A DNA stretch of 56,776 nt from Isotricha intestinalis (taxonomy: Eukaryota > Ciliophora > Litostomatea > Vestibuliferida > Isotrichidae). A program made the position numbers and the translations under genes. Below the pieces are notes generated by a model that was given only the letters and a program-made list of their open reading frames with translations, had not been told where the DNA came from and made no database searches. Below, one piece after another: positions 29,856 to 39,500 of this stretch. Every line of letters starts with the position of its first letter. Position 1 is the stretch's first letter. Location of the stretch: NCBI GenBank assembly GCA_023807065.1, contig JAJJLU010000394.1, forward strand, positions 1 through 56,776. Direction: 5' to 3'.

Positions 29856-32276
29856 ATGTCAGGTTTCCGACCAAATTCCACTTTCGAATTAGAGAATCCA
29901 AATAACTACAAAATATACAAAGATCAAGAAGTTCCTATTCAAGGGAGAAAATTTACAGATCCTTTATTTCCTCCAGACTCAAATTCATTATTAGGAAAAA
30001 ATGCAGATGGTACTTTTATTGATCCTGAAACTCAAAAGCATAAATCAATAAATCCAGAAGTAATTGAATGGAAAAGATCAACTGATATTTTTGCAGAACC
30101 ACAAATTTATGAAGGAATAATATCAATGGAAGATGTTAAACAAGGAAATATTCCAATGTCATATTTTTTAAGTGCTTTAAGTTCAATGTGTGAATTTCCA
30201 AGGTTAATTTCTAATATTATTTTAAGTAAAGAAACAAATGAAGATGGTATTTATCAAGTATTATTATTTATAGATGGTGAATATCAAATTGTTTTACTTG
30301 ATGATTATTTCCCATGTATCAAAGGAACTAATATACTTTATTTTGCTAGACCAAATTCTTTTGAATTATGGGTTCTTTTATTAGAAAAAGCATGGGCCAA
30401 AGTTAATGGTGGTTATGCTAATATTTTAAGTGGTTGGTCTTCTGAAGTTTTTAGAACTTTAACTTCTTTTCCTTGTGAGAAAATAATTCATCCTGAAGAA
30501 GAAAATATTGAAAGAGTTTGGGGAATTATTAGAACTGTGGATTTAAATAATGGATTAATTTGTTCTACTACTTTAAATGATGATACACTTGAAGATAAAG
30601 GATTAATTAAAAATTATACTTATACTTTAATTACTACTGAAGAAATTTCTGATGATAAAGGAAATAAAATTCGTCTTTGTAAAATGAGAAATCCTTGGAA
30701 TGCTAATGTATGGAATGGTGATTGGGGAAAAGGTTCAAGTTTATGGACTGATGGAATTATTAATCAAATTGATAAGAAAAATCTTAAAGAAGATATTGGA
30801 TCTTTTTGGATTTCTATTGAGGATTTACATAAATATTTTGTGAGAACTGATTTATGTCAAATTATTTATGGAGGTAATGTTAAGATTATTAATTTAAATG
30901 AAGGTGATTTACAATGTCCTTTAGTATATAATATTTATGTTAGTAATCCTGGTTTATTAAGTATTAGTTTAATTGAAAAAAATTGGAGATTCAATAGAGA
31001 ATTAAAAAATAAACCACATCCTACTTCATTAATTTTTGCTGAATATGATCCAAGTACTAAAAAAATTAAACATGCTTTTACTGATTTTGAATGTTATAAT
31101 GATACTGAGAAAACAAGGAAAGTTCATCAAGGATTTTATATTCTTTGGATTTATAAATGTTTAGATCTTTGTGTTGAACCAAAACCTAAAGAAGCTAAAT
31201 TAAGAATTTGCTGTGACTCTCCTTATAATTTAAAACAAATCGGTCAAGATAAAGATTTTAGAATTTTAGGAGAAATTATTAGTGAAGGTGTTAGACATCA
31301 TCATGAAGATAAAATTGAAGATGATGAATTTTATTATGAAATTAAAAATTCTTTTGGAAATAGTGGAATTTCATATAGATTAATTATTAATCCTCAATCT
31401 AATAAATATGAAGAATGGGAAAATGATGCAAGTAAAGTTAAAGGAATAATGTTATTACCACCTTATCAAAATCAAGATAAATTTAATTTTACAGTTGGAC
31501 CAAATTCATATGCAATTGTTTTAGGAATTAAAAAAGATGTTTATGGAGATCATTGGTTTAATATAATAAGTAAATTACAACAATTTGAATGTAAAGAAGG
31601 TGAAAATCCTTCATCATTTCAAAGACCTAAATTTGAGGATTTTTGTACTGAAGATGTAAGTAAAAATGAAATAGAAACTTCATTAACTTCTAATAATATT
31701 GATTATCCAACTTTAGAAGATTTATCAACAGTAGATGAATATAGAAAAGTTGATCATAAAAAATATTGGGAAAATAAATTAAAAGAAAAATATCCTAAAA
31801 TAATGGAACATATTTTAAAATTAGAACCAATGGAAACTGATAAGAAATTAGATTTTATTGAATTAAAAACAAATAATGGATGTTATATAGGAGAAGCTGA
31901 TTATTTAACTAGATATGGAAGAGGAGCTTATATTTATGAAAAAGAAGGTTTAATTTGGATTGGTTATTGGGATAATAATGAAAAAGGTAAATCTGGTAAA
32001 TTATTTAAAGATGAATATAATAATTTGAAATTAATTTATGAAGGAGAATATAAAAATGGTTTAAGAGATGGAAAAGGAGTTTATTATTTTAATAATGGTG
32101 AAGTTTATGATGGTAAATTTAAAGGAGGGAATATAGAAGGAAAAGGAACACTTACTTGGGAAGATGGAACGAAATGGACTGGGAAATTTAAAGATAATTT
32201 AATGGATGGTAAAGGAAAATATTTTGATGGAAAAGAAACTTTAAAAGTTGCTTATAAAAAAGGAGAAGTTGTGTAA
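29856..32276 (+). CDS. Calpain-like protein with C-terminal MORN repeats; catalytic residues lost
   Basis: 806 aa. A calpain papain-like core (~30-340) includes FTDPLFPPDSNSLL, the active-site helix QGNIPMSYFLSALSSM and RNPWNANVWNGDW. Canonical calpains have QGxLGDCWFLAALSSL: the catalytic Cys is Ser102 here. The His region (normally KGHAY) reads KNYTY, with Tyr254. Only Asn279 of the triad remains. A calpain-type beta-sandwich domain (~345-480) and possibly a second one (~490-590) follow. Four or five MORN repeats occupy ~670-800 (YEGEYKNGLRDGKGVYYF, YDGKFKGGNIEGKGTLTW, WTGKFKDNLMDGKGKYF). Non-catalytic calpains are known in protists, including cytoskeleton-associated ones in trypanosomatids. 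MORN repeats suggest membrane or cortical attachment. Confidence 0.93.
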   Translation: MSGFRPNSTFELENPNNYKIYKDQEVPIQGRKFTDPLFPPDSNSLLGKNADGTFIDPETQKHKSINPEVIEWKRSTDIFAEPQIYEGIISMEDVKQGNIPMSYFLSALSSMCEFPRLISNIILSKETNEDGIYQVLLFIDGEYQIVLLDDYFPCIKGTNILYFARPNSFELWVLLLEKAWAKVNGGYANILSGWSSEVFRTLTSFPCEKIIHPEEENIERVWGIIRTVDLNNGLICSTTLNDDTLEDKGLIKNYTYTLITTEEISDDKGNKIRLCKMRNPWNANVWNGDWGKGSSLWTDGIINQIDKKNLKEDIGSFWISIEDLHKYFVRTDLCQIIYGGNVKIINLNEGDLQCPLVYNIYVSNPGLLSISLIEKNWRFNRELKNKPHPTSLIFAEYDPSTKKIKHAFTDFECYNDTEKTRKVHQGFYILWIYKCLDLCVEPKPKEAKLRICCDSPYNLKQIGQDKDFRILGEIISEGVRHHHEDKIEDDEFYYEIKNSFGNSGISYRLIINPQSNKYEEWENDASKVKGIMLLPPYQNQDKFNFTVGPNSYAIVLGIKKDVYGDHWFNIISKLQQFECKEGENPSSFQRPKFEDFCTEDVSKNEIETSLTSNNIDYPTLEDLSTVDEYRKVDHKKYWENKLKEKYPKIMEHILKLEPMETDKKLDFIELKTNNGCYIGEADYLTRYGRGAYIYEKEGLIWIGYWDNNEKGKSGKLFKDEYNNLKLIYEGEYKNGLRDGKGVYYFNNGEVYDGKFKGGNIEGKGTLTWEDGTKWTGKFKDNLMDGKGKYFDGKETLKVAYKKGEVV

Positions 32277-32448
32277 AAAAGAATTTTTATTTTATTTAAA
32301 TGTTTTATTTATTTATTTATTATATTTTTTGGGGAAAAATTTCATTATTATTTATATTTAAGAATTTATATTACTTAATTATTTAAATTTAACTTCCTTT
32401 TTGAATTTTTTTTTAAGATTTTTTATGAAAATATAATATATATTTCAA

Positions 32449-35037
32449 TTACAATTTAATTGGAGATGATGGAATATATTTTCTATATGTTTCTGTTTTA
32501 TTTTCATTAGCATTTATTAATCTAGGAATAATATTAATAGGTCTATTTTTAGTTTTTTTTGCAATAATAACCATTCCTCCTAAATTATTATATTTATCCA
32601 TATAATTTGCCCCAGAAAAAATTTGAAGTAATCTATCATTATTTAAAGAGATAACTCCTTCTTTAGAAAATTTATGAGAAGTAATCAACAAATTAATTTT
32701 ATTATCTGATAAAAATTTATCTAATCTATTTTTACCATATTTAACAATGAAACCTTTATTTTCTTTATCTCTTTCTCTATTATTTTCAACATCATCAATT
32801 TCATCGCTAAATTCGCTATATAATAAATCAAGAATGATTTGTTCTTCCTCATTAGAAACATTAAAATTAATTTTACAAGGTCTTTTGATGTTTTCAATAT
32901 CATCCAAAGAAAAAACTCTAGAACCAATTCCCCCATGAACACATAATATATGATTATCAACTAAAATTCCAAAAGGTAATAAATCAAAAATTTGATTAAT
33001 ATAATAGAATAAACTTTGATTATTTAAAATATCATCATTTAATCTTTCTTTACATTCTAAACCTAAACCAGAATTAATATTAACTTGAATATCTTCATGA
33101 TGGCCTCTTATTAAATAAATAAAATCAGGGTATTTAACTTTTAAAGCAAATAATAAAAGAATATTTTCAAGGGAATAAAAGCATCTATCACAAAAATCTC
33201 CTAAAAAAATATATTGCATAACATTAATATCTCCATTTTGATTGTCATCACTTGGATTTCCAAAAGATTCAAAAAACCTCATTAAACCATTATAATCACC
33301 ATATATATTTCCTATTATTTTACAAGGAGATCTAATTCTTATTAATGATTTTTCCTTCTCTAAAATTGGTTGAACTTCTTTTAATAATAAATATATTTCT
33401 TTTAATTGAAAAGGTAAATTATTATGAATTTCATCCATTTTTGAATTATCAAACCAATCAAAAGGTCTAAGTAATATTTCTATAAATTTATTAATTAAAT
33501 TATAATTAAAAGAACGAATACTTTGCATTAAAGGATTTTTATTATTTTGGAAATTCTCTCCGATTCTTTTATTTTCTTCTTGTAATTTATCTATACTAAC
33601 TTTTTTAAAAACAGAAGTCATATCTTCAATTTCAGTATTATTATCTTCACTTTCATTAATATTTAAATTACTAGAGCCAATAACAACATCATAACTTAAT
33701 TTAAATTTTGATTTTTTATTTTGATTAGTATTACCACCTAAATTAATTTTAGTAATTTTATTATTTATATCAATTAATCTACTTAAAGGAGAATTTTGAA
33801 ATAAATTCTCTAAAGAAATTTTACTAAGAACTCCAATAGGTTGAATTTGATTTTTATCATTAAACCCTCCATAAAAATAAATATATTTATCCAAAATAAA
33901 AGAACAATGCCTATTCATACCAATTCCAGGAAAATCAAAAATATCATTTTTACTAGTATCAAAAACTTGAATAGGTAAAATACCATTATGATTATTTTTA
34001 TGTCCTCTTCCTCCAATAATAATCATTAAAGTACCATAAAAAACAACACTATGATTATATCTAGCTTTAATTAAATTATTATCATTAATAGGAGCTTTAT
34101 TCCAAGTCCAAGAACCATCTCTATGACGAGTAAGTCCCCAAATATCATTTAATGGATTTTCATTAGAATCTCTTCCCCCAAATAATAATAACATTCCTTT
34201 AGCTTCTCCCTTTTCACAAAAACCACATGTTTGATATAAACGAGGAGAAGGCATTATATTATTTTTAATTTCTAATTTAAACCAATTCGGATTAGGATTC
34301 TTAATATCAATAACCCATACATCATTTAATAATTGATAATTACAACTTCCTCCAAATAATATAAAAATAGGATTTAAATAACTTAAAGTATGACCATATC
34401 TTTTCCCAGGGCTTTTCCCATAAGTTAAAATTTTTTTCCAAAAACCAAAGTCTTCATTATCCTTCCTTAATTGAAAAACCCATAATTCATCTTCTGCTAA
34501 ACCTTGTCCACCAACACTTCCTCCATGAATAATCATTTGATTATCATTATTTGAACTTGCAGCATGAGCAGCTCTTTCTTTAGGAACGGGACTATTTTTT
34601 TCTAAAATAGTTTTACTCCAAATTCTAGTCATTAAATTAAATAAAAAAACTTCATTTGAAAATCTAAAATTTTTAACATCTCCAACAGCTCCACCAAATA
34701 ATAATAATTTTACTGGACTTATTGAAACTAAAGATTGACCAAAGCGAGGTAAAGGACGATTTCCACTTGTATCTAAAATTGTTGGTTTTATACTGTTTTC
34801 TATTAACGGATTTCTATTTTCATTTACTGAATTATTTTGTTTAGTGTTTCTATATGGCGAATTTAAAGAATTTTCATTTGTGTGATTCATATATGAATTC
34901 TGAGTGTTTTGAAGAGAGTTTGATGAATGTGCTTGAGTTTGAGGACGACGATAGTTTAAGTTTTCTTGATTTTGGGAATTTTTTGGGAAATATGAATTTT
35001 TTAAGTGATTAGATTGAGGTTGAAAACGATTTGACAT
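32449..35037 (-). CDS. PPKL-type kelch-repeat Ser/Thr phosphatase; metal site altered
   Basis: 862 aa. After a Gln/Asn-rich N-terminus, kelch repeats span ~95-410 (LPRFGQSLVSISPVKLLLFG, then MIIHGG, LFGGSCNYQLLNDVWVID, LLFGGRDSNENPLNDIWG and others). A PPP-phosphatase domain covers ~530-850. This order is that of BSU1/PPKL of plants and alveolates. Core motifs are changed: GDxHG is GNIYG (Asn577, Tyr579), GDxVDRG is GDFCDRC, GNHE is GHHE (His646 for Asn) and SAPNYC is SGANYM. VHGGI and a later SHK His are kept. Three expected metal/phosphate ligands are lost, so it is probably catalytically weak or dead. PPKL acts in morphogenesis signalling in Plasmodium and brassinosteroid signalling in plants. 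Confidence 0.93.
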   Translation of the reverse strand: MSNRFQPQSNHLKNSYFPKNSQNQENLNYRRPQTQAHSSNSLQNTQNSYMNHTNENSLNSPYRNTKQNNSVNENRNPLIENSIKPTILDTSGNRPLPRFGQSLVSISPVKLLLFGGAVGDVKNFRFSNEVFLFNLMTRIWSKTILEKNSPVPKERAAHAASSNNDNQMIIHGGSVGGQGLAEDELWVFQLRKDNEDFGFWKKILTYGKSPGKRYGHTLSYLNPIFILFGGSCNYQLLNDVWVIDIKNPNPNWFKLEIKNNIMPSPRLYQTCGFCEKGEAKGMLLLFGGRDSNENPLNDIWGLTRHRDGSWTWNKAPINDNNLIKARYNHSVVFYGTLMIIIGGRGHKNNHNGILPIQVFDTSKNDIFDFPGIGMNRHCSFILDKYIYFYGGFNDKNQIQPIGVLSKISLENLFQNSPLSRLIDINNKITKINLGGNTNQNKKSKFKLSYDVVIGSSNLNINESEDNNTEIEDMTSVFKKVSIDKLQEENKRIGENFQNNKNPLMQSIRSFNYNLINKFIEILLRPFDWFDNSKMDEIHNNLPFQLKEIYLLLKEVQPILEKEKSLIRIRSPCKIIGNIYGDYNGLMRFFESFGNPSDDNQNGDINVMQYIFLGDFCDRCFYSLENILLLFALKVKYPDFIYLIRGHHEDIQVNINSGLGLECKERLNDDILNNQSLFYYINQIFDLLPFGILVDNHILCVHGGIGSRVFSLDDIENIKRPCKINFNVSNEEEQIILDLLYSEFSDEIDDVENNRERDKENKGFIVKYGKNRLDKFLSDNKINLLITSHKFSKEGVISLNNDRLLQIFSGANYMDKYNNLGGMVIIAKKTKNRPINIIPRLINANENKTETYRKYIPSSPIKL

Positions 35038-35301
35038 TTTTTTATTTTTTTTTGTTTTTGAGATTTTTAATTTTTTTAATTTTTAATTTTATTTTTTGCA
35101 AAATTTTAAAAGACAAATTCAAATTCTTGGGAATTAAATAATAATGAAAAAGTAATAAAAAGAAAGAATAATATTTTATAATAATTTATAATTTCATAAA
35201 GTTAATAATTTGAAACTGATAAAAAAAAGGAAATCTCTTTTAAAAAAATTTAAAAACAAAATAATAAGGAAAAATAAAACTTTATTCAAAAACATTAAAA
35301 A

Positions 35302-36455
35302 TTGGCAGATAACATTCAAAATGAAAATATAAATGAAATAAATCAAAATAAACCAATGTTAAAAATGATATAAAAATCACAATTTTATTCCTAATTCATA
35401 TATAATTCAAATTAATTATTTATATCAATGAATAATAACCAACAAAAAAATATAATAAATCCTTATAATAATCATTCCAACAAAATCAATTTTCAAATTA
35501 AACAATAATAATTATTTAAATAATATCTCATTTAAATAATAATAGTCCAAAAACAAAGTGCCATATCAAAATAATCAAATATAAAAAATACAACAACAAT
35601 AAACATAACCAAAATAAATGGAAAAGTAAAATTCAGAACAATAAGTACAAATCTAAGTAATATTTCCAATATATCTTCAATATATTAAATTATAGAGCCA
35701 TATACCTTAAAAAAATATAAATAAGTAGAAAAAATTGATCTTGTTTTAAAAGGATTAGGTTCTTGTATTGGTACTAAAGAATGGGAAGAAAAAAAAGCAC
35801 AAAAAGGAAGAAAACTCTATAAAATTATTTCAATGAAAAATAGAATAAAATATAAAGAAAAATTTGAAAATATTTTTAAAAAAGAAAAAAATTGAAAATA
35901 GTATAGAAATAGATGTGATGAATATGATATTTAATTAGACCTCATCCTGGAAGTTCCAATATATTTAAACTAAGAAAAAATACATTCAGTAATAATAATA
36001 CTCATAGAAATTATATTCCTCTTATGATTAATAATAATAAATTTGATCTGGATTGTTCTAATAGAAATAATAGTAATAGTTTTGAAGAAAAAAGAAAAGA
36101 TTAATTATGATAAATATTTTAAATCAGAAAAACCTATTTTTTCACTTAAAAATTTAAATGATGCTTATGTTAATCGAGATAATATAAAAATATATGATGG
36201 TGGGTGTCAAAATAAATTTAAAGATTTTGAAGAAAAAGAAATTTAAAAAAAATAAACAAAATTATAAAAATACCTCCTATAATATAAAAATGGTTTTATT
36301 AATCAAGCAAATAAATTTTAAGAAGAAAAAAATAATGATAATAATAATAATAATGAAGAAGAAAATAATGAAATTATTTCTGCTTGAAAAAAAAAATTGA
36401 AGTAAGACAACAATACTTAAAAAAAATAGATATGATTAAAAAAATTAATCAGTAA
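35302..36455 (+). pseudogene. Degenerate protein-coding gene with stops and frameshifts
   Basis: From 35302 to 35892 one frame is interrupted by ten TAA and no TAG or TGA, then TGA at 35893. Its 3' end is clearly protein-like: KVKFRTISTNLSNIS, IIEPYTLKKYK, VEKIDLVLKGLGSCIGTKEW, KGRKLYKIISMKNRIKYK. Later pieces follow in shifted frames: IENSIEIDVMNMIFN (~35890), RPHPGSSNIFKLRKN and IPLMINNNKFDLDCSNRN (35940-36100), YFKSEKPIFSLKNLNDAY and VNRDNIKIYDGGCQNKFKDF (36105-36243), NGFINQANKF and EEENNEIISA (~36295-36385), and a terminal IEVRQQYLKKIDMIKKINQ ending at TAA 36453-36455. TTG at 35302, followed by a plausible ADNIQNEN start, may be a lost ATG. The order of pieces is collinear, so this is one decayed gene. 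The family is unrecognised. Confidence 0.6.
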
Positions 36456-36558
36456 AAAATAATAATTATAAAATTAATTATTATACTTTTTTACAACAAA
36501 ACATTTAATATGTATAATTATCTTATCACATCATTCTATAAATATGAATTAATAGAAT

Positions 36559-39500
36559 TCATCTATTATCATTTTTATCATCTTTTATAAAGAAATTAAT
36601 GATTATATCTTTTGGTATAATTCCTAACATTTTTCTAACTTTATTAATTTCATTATTTTTTGTTATTAATATAGGCAAAAGAAAAATCAATATAAATCCC
36701 ACTATAAGAACAATAAAACTTATATTAATTCCAATAATTAAATTATTTACTTTTTTAAAAATATTTAATAGTTCATTAGAAATTGAATTAGAAATATCAT
36801 CAACTAAAGGAATTAAAATAATTTTAATTAATAAATATAAATCTTTCATTTTTTCTTCATTATTAATATTTATTGGATTATTTTCTTGATAATCTTTTAA
36901 AGTGTTTTCATCTTTTGGTAAGTTAATGTTATATTCTTCAGTTCCATATAAAAATTCATTATAAATGTAATTTTTTTTTTTTCCAATTTCAAAAGCTTTA
37001 CTTATTTCTTTAAAATAATATATAAATGAATCTATAAAATAATTTGATAAAGGTTCAAAACCTTTTAATAAAATTCCATCTGAAAAATTTAAACAACTTC
37101 TATTTAGAATATTTTCTAAATAAGAATAATAAGAACAAATATTTGAAAAACTTACATTATTCATTTTAATTTGAGTTTCCTTTGGTAAACCATATTTTTT
37201 AATTAAATGATGCATATTATTTAAATATTGAGAATTTTCAGTATAACCATTATGAATAAACTCTAAAAGAATATTATATCTTCTATTTAAATGAGAATGA
37301 GAATTAATATAATAATTATATATGATAAACATTTTTATATAAGAAAATCTTTGAAAAAAAAATAATTCATGTTCAAAGATTGAATAATGTATTAATAAAT
37401 AATGATATTCATGAGAATAAACAAAATCTGAATAATATGAAATAAAAATTAATAATCCAATTAAAATAATTAATATTATAATATAATAAATTTGTTCTTT
37501 TTTTAATCTAAATTTTAACTTAGTTTTTGCTTTTTTAAAGTTTGTTGGTTTCTTTTTTTCTTCTATTCTTTCTTTTATTTGGAAAAATTCAAGATTTTCA
37601 CTTAATAAATGAGAACTTTCATTTTCATTTAAATTAGATTCAAAAACAATATTAGGGTTTTTTAATAAATTAGAAGGTTCATTTAAATTATTTTGACTTA
37701 TTTTACTAAAATTATTACATTTTTTTTGACAAAGAGATATTTGCTCATCAGTCATTAGAAAAAAATATTTCATATGATTTTCCTTTTCATTTAACATGAA
37801 TAAAAAAGAATAAAGCTGAAAAAAACAACAAACTACTTCAATTAAACCAAACATCGTTAAGTATAAAATATTAATCATTTTTAATTCTTTTTTTGAGTTA
37901 TTAAAATCATTTAAATAAATTTCAGAATAATTTTTTGCTCCAACACTAAAACCATTATCAGTATTAAAAAATATAAAATTATAATATTTATTAGTAAAAA
38001 TCCTTTTTTCAAAAGGTATAAATATAATTTTATAAAGATTAAATAAAAATTCATTATTTAAATAAATAACTCTAATAGAAGTTTGATTAATTAAAAATCG
38101 ATCACTAATACTATAAATTTTAATTTTGAAATTTTTTAAAAATTCACTATTTTCATTAGTTAATTTAACTTTTGAATTTCTTAAAAAGTGAATTTTTTCA
38201 AAACTCGAATTAAAAATATCAGATAATTCATTAATTATCATTTCTGAATGATTTTTTTTATCTAAATTAAATCCATTAATTTTATCATTTGTTAATAAAA
38301 ACAATTCTGTTGTTGATAAAAGAATTTTATATGCATCAACTGAAACACTTGTAAATATTAATATCATTTTAGACATTAAATTTAAATTTTCATGTTCATA
38401 ATAAGTTTCAATTCCAAAGATTAATCCCATTATTAATATTATTAAATAAGTTAAAATAATTACTAAGCAATTTATTAAAATTGATTTATTTATTGTTTTT
38501 GGTTTTATTTTTTCATTTATAATATCTTGAATTTGTAAATTTTCATTAAAATCTTTTTTATTCTTTAACATTAATTGCTTTAACTCAGCCAAACTATATA
38601 TTTTAGTCTTTTTTTTTTTAGGCAATTCACTTGAGAATTTTTTTTTATTTTTTTCATTATATAAAATTTCTTCAATTTTACTTTTATAATGAGGTAAATT
38701 AATAATAACACATCTATTTTTTTCAAAATCATACATTAAAAAGGAAATTTTTTGTATTTTTATTTTATAAAAATTTTTAATATCATCTTCAATATTATTT
38801 TTATCTTCATTAAAACAAAAATTCACTTTATTATTAGTTTTAATTTTTTCTTTTTTTTCTGATTTTTCATTTTCACTTGAAAATTCACTTAATTCTTCTT
38901 CAAATTCAGAATCTGAATCTTGTTCACTACTATCATTTTCATAATCTGAACTCACATAAGATTCAGTTAATGATGAATCTCCTTTTATTGTAACAACTTT
39001 TTTATTACTATTAATTTTTTTAATGAAATGAGTTTTAACATAATTTGAAATGTTATTATTCTGATCAGTTATATTAGTAAACAATTCATTTTTTTTTTTT
39101 GGAAAAAAAGTCTTTTTTTCAAAGTTAAAAAAAAACTGTTTTCCTTCTGGAATATAATCTCCATTAACAAAACTAAATTCTTTATTTAATACAGAAATTT
39201 GAGTTTGACTTACTTTTCTTTTCCTTGGAGTTGCAAAACCATTTGAAATAACAGAATAATCGAAATTTCTATTATTGTCATTTTCATTAAATAACTCAAA
39301 ATTAAAATGATAACCCCATATTTTTTCTTCTAAGATTAATTCACTACAATTCATTCTAAATTTTTTATTTCCAACAGTAACAACTTTAATTGGAGCATTA
39401 GTCATGTATTTTTTTTTTAAAATTAATTTTTGAATAAATAATTTTCTTAAACTTGGATTTAAAGTCATTTCATTATATAATTCAGGATAAAATTCATTTA

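Noticed and set aside
36043..36400. Two overlapping short plus-strand frames as separate genes
   Set aside because: They are pieces of one collinear decayed gene (35302-36455), in different frames; the start codons are internal.
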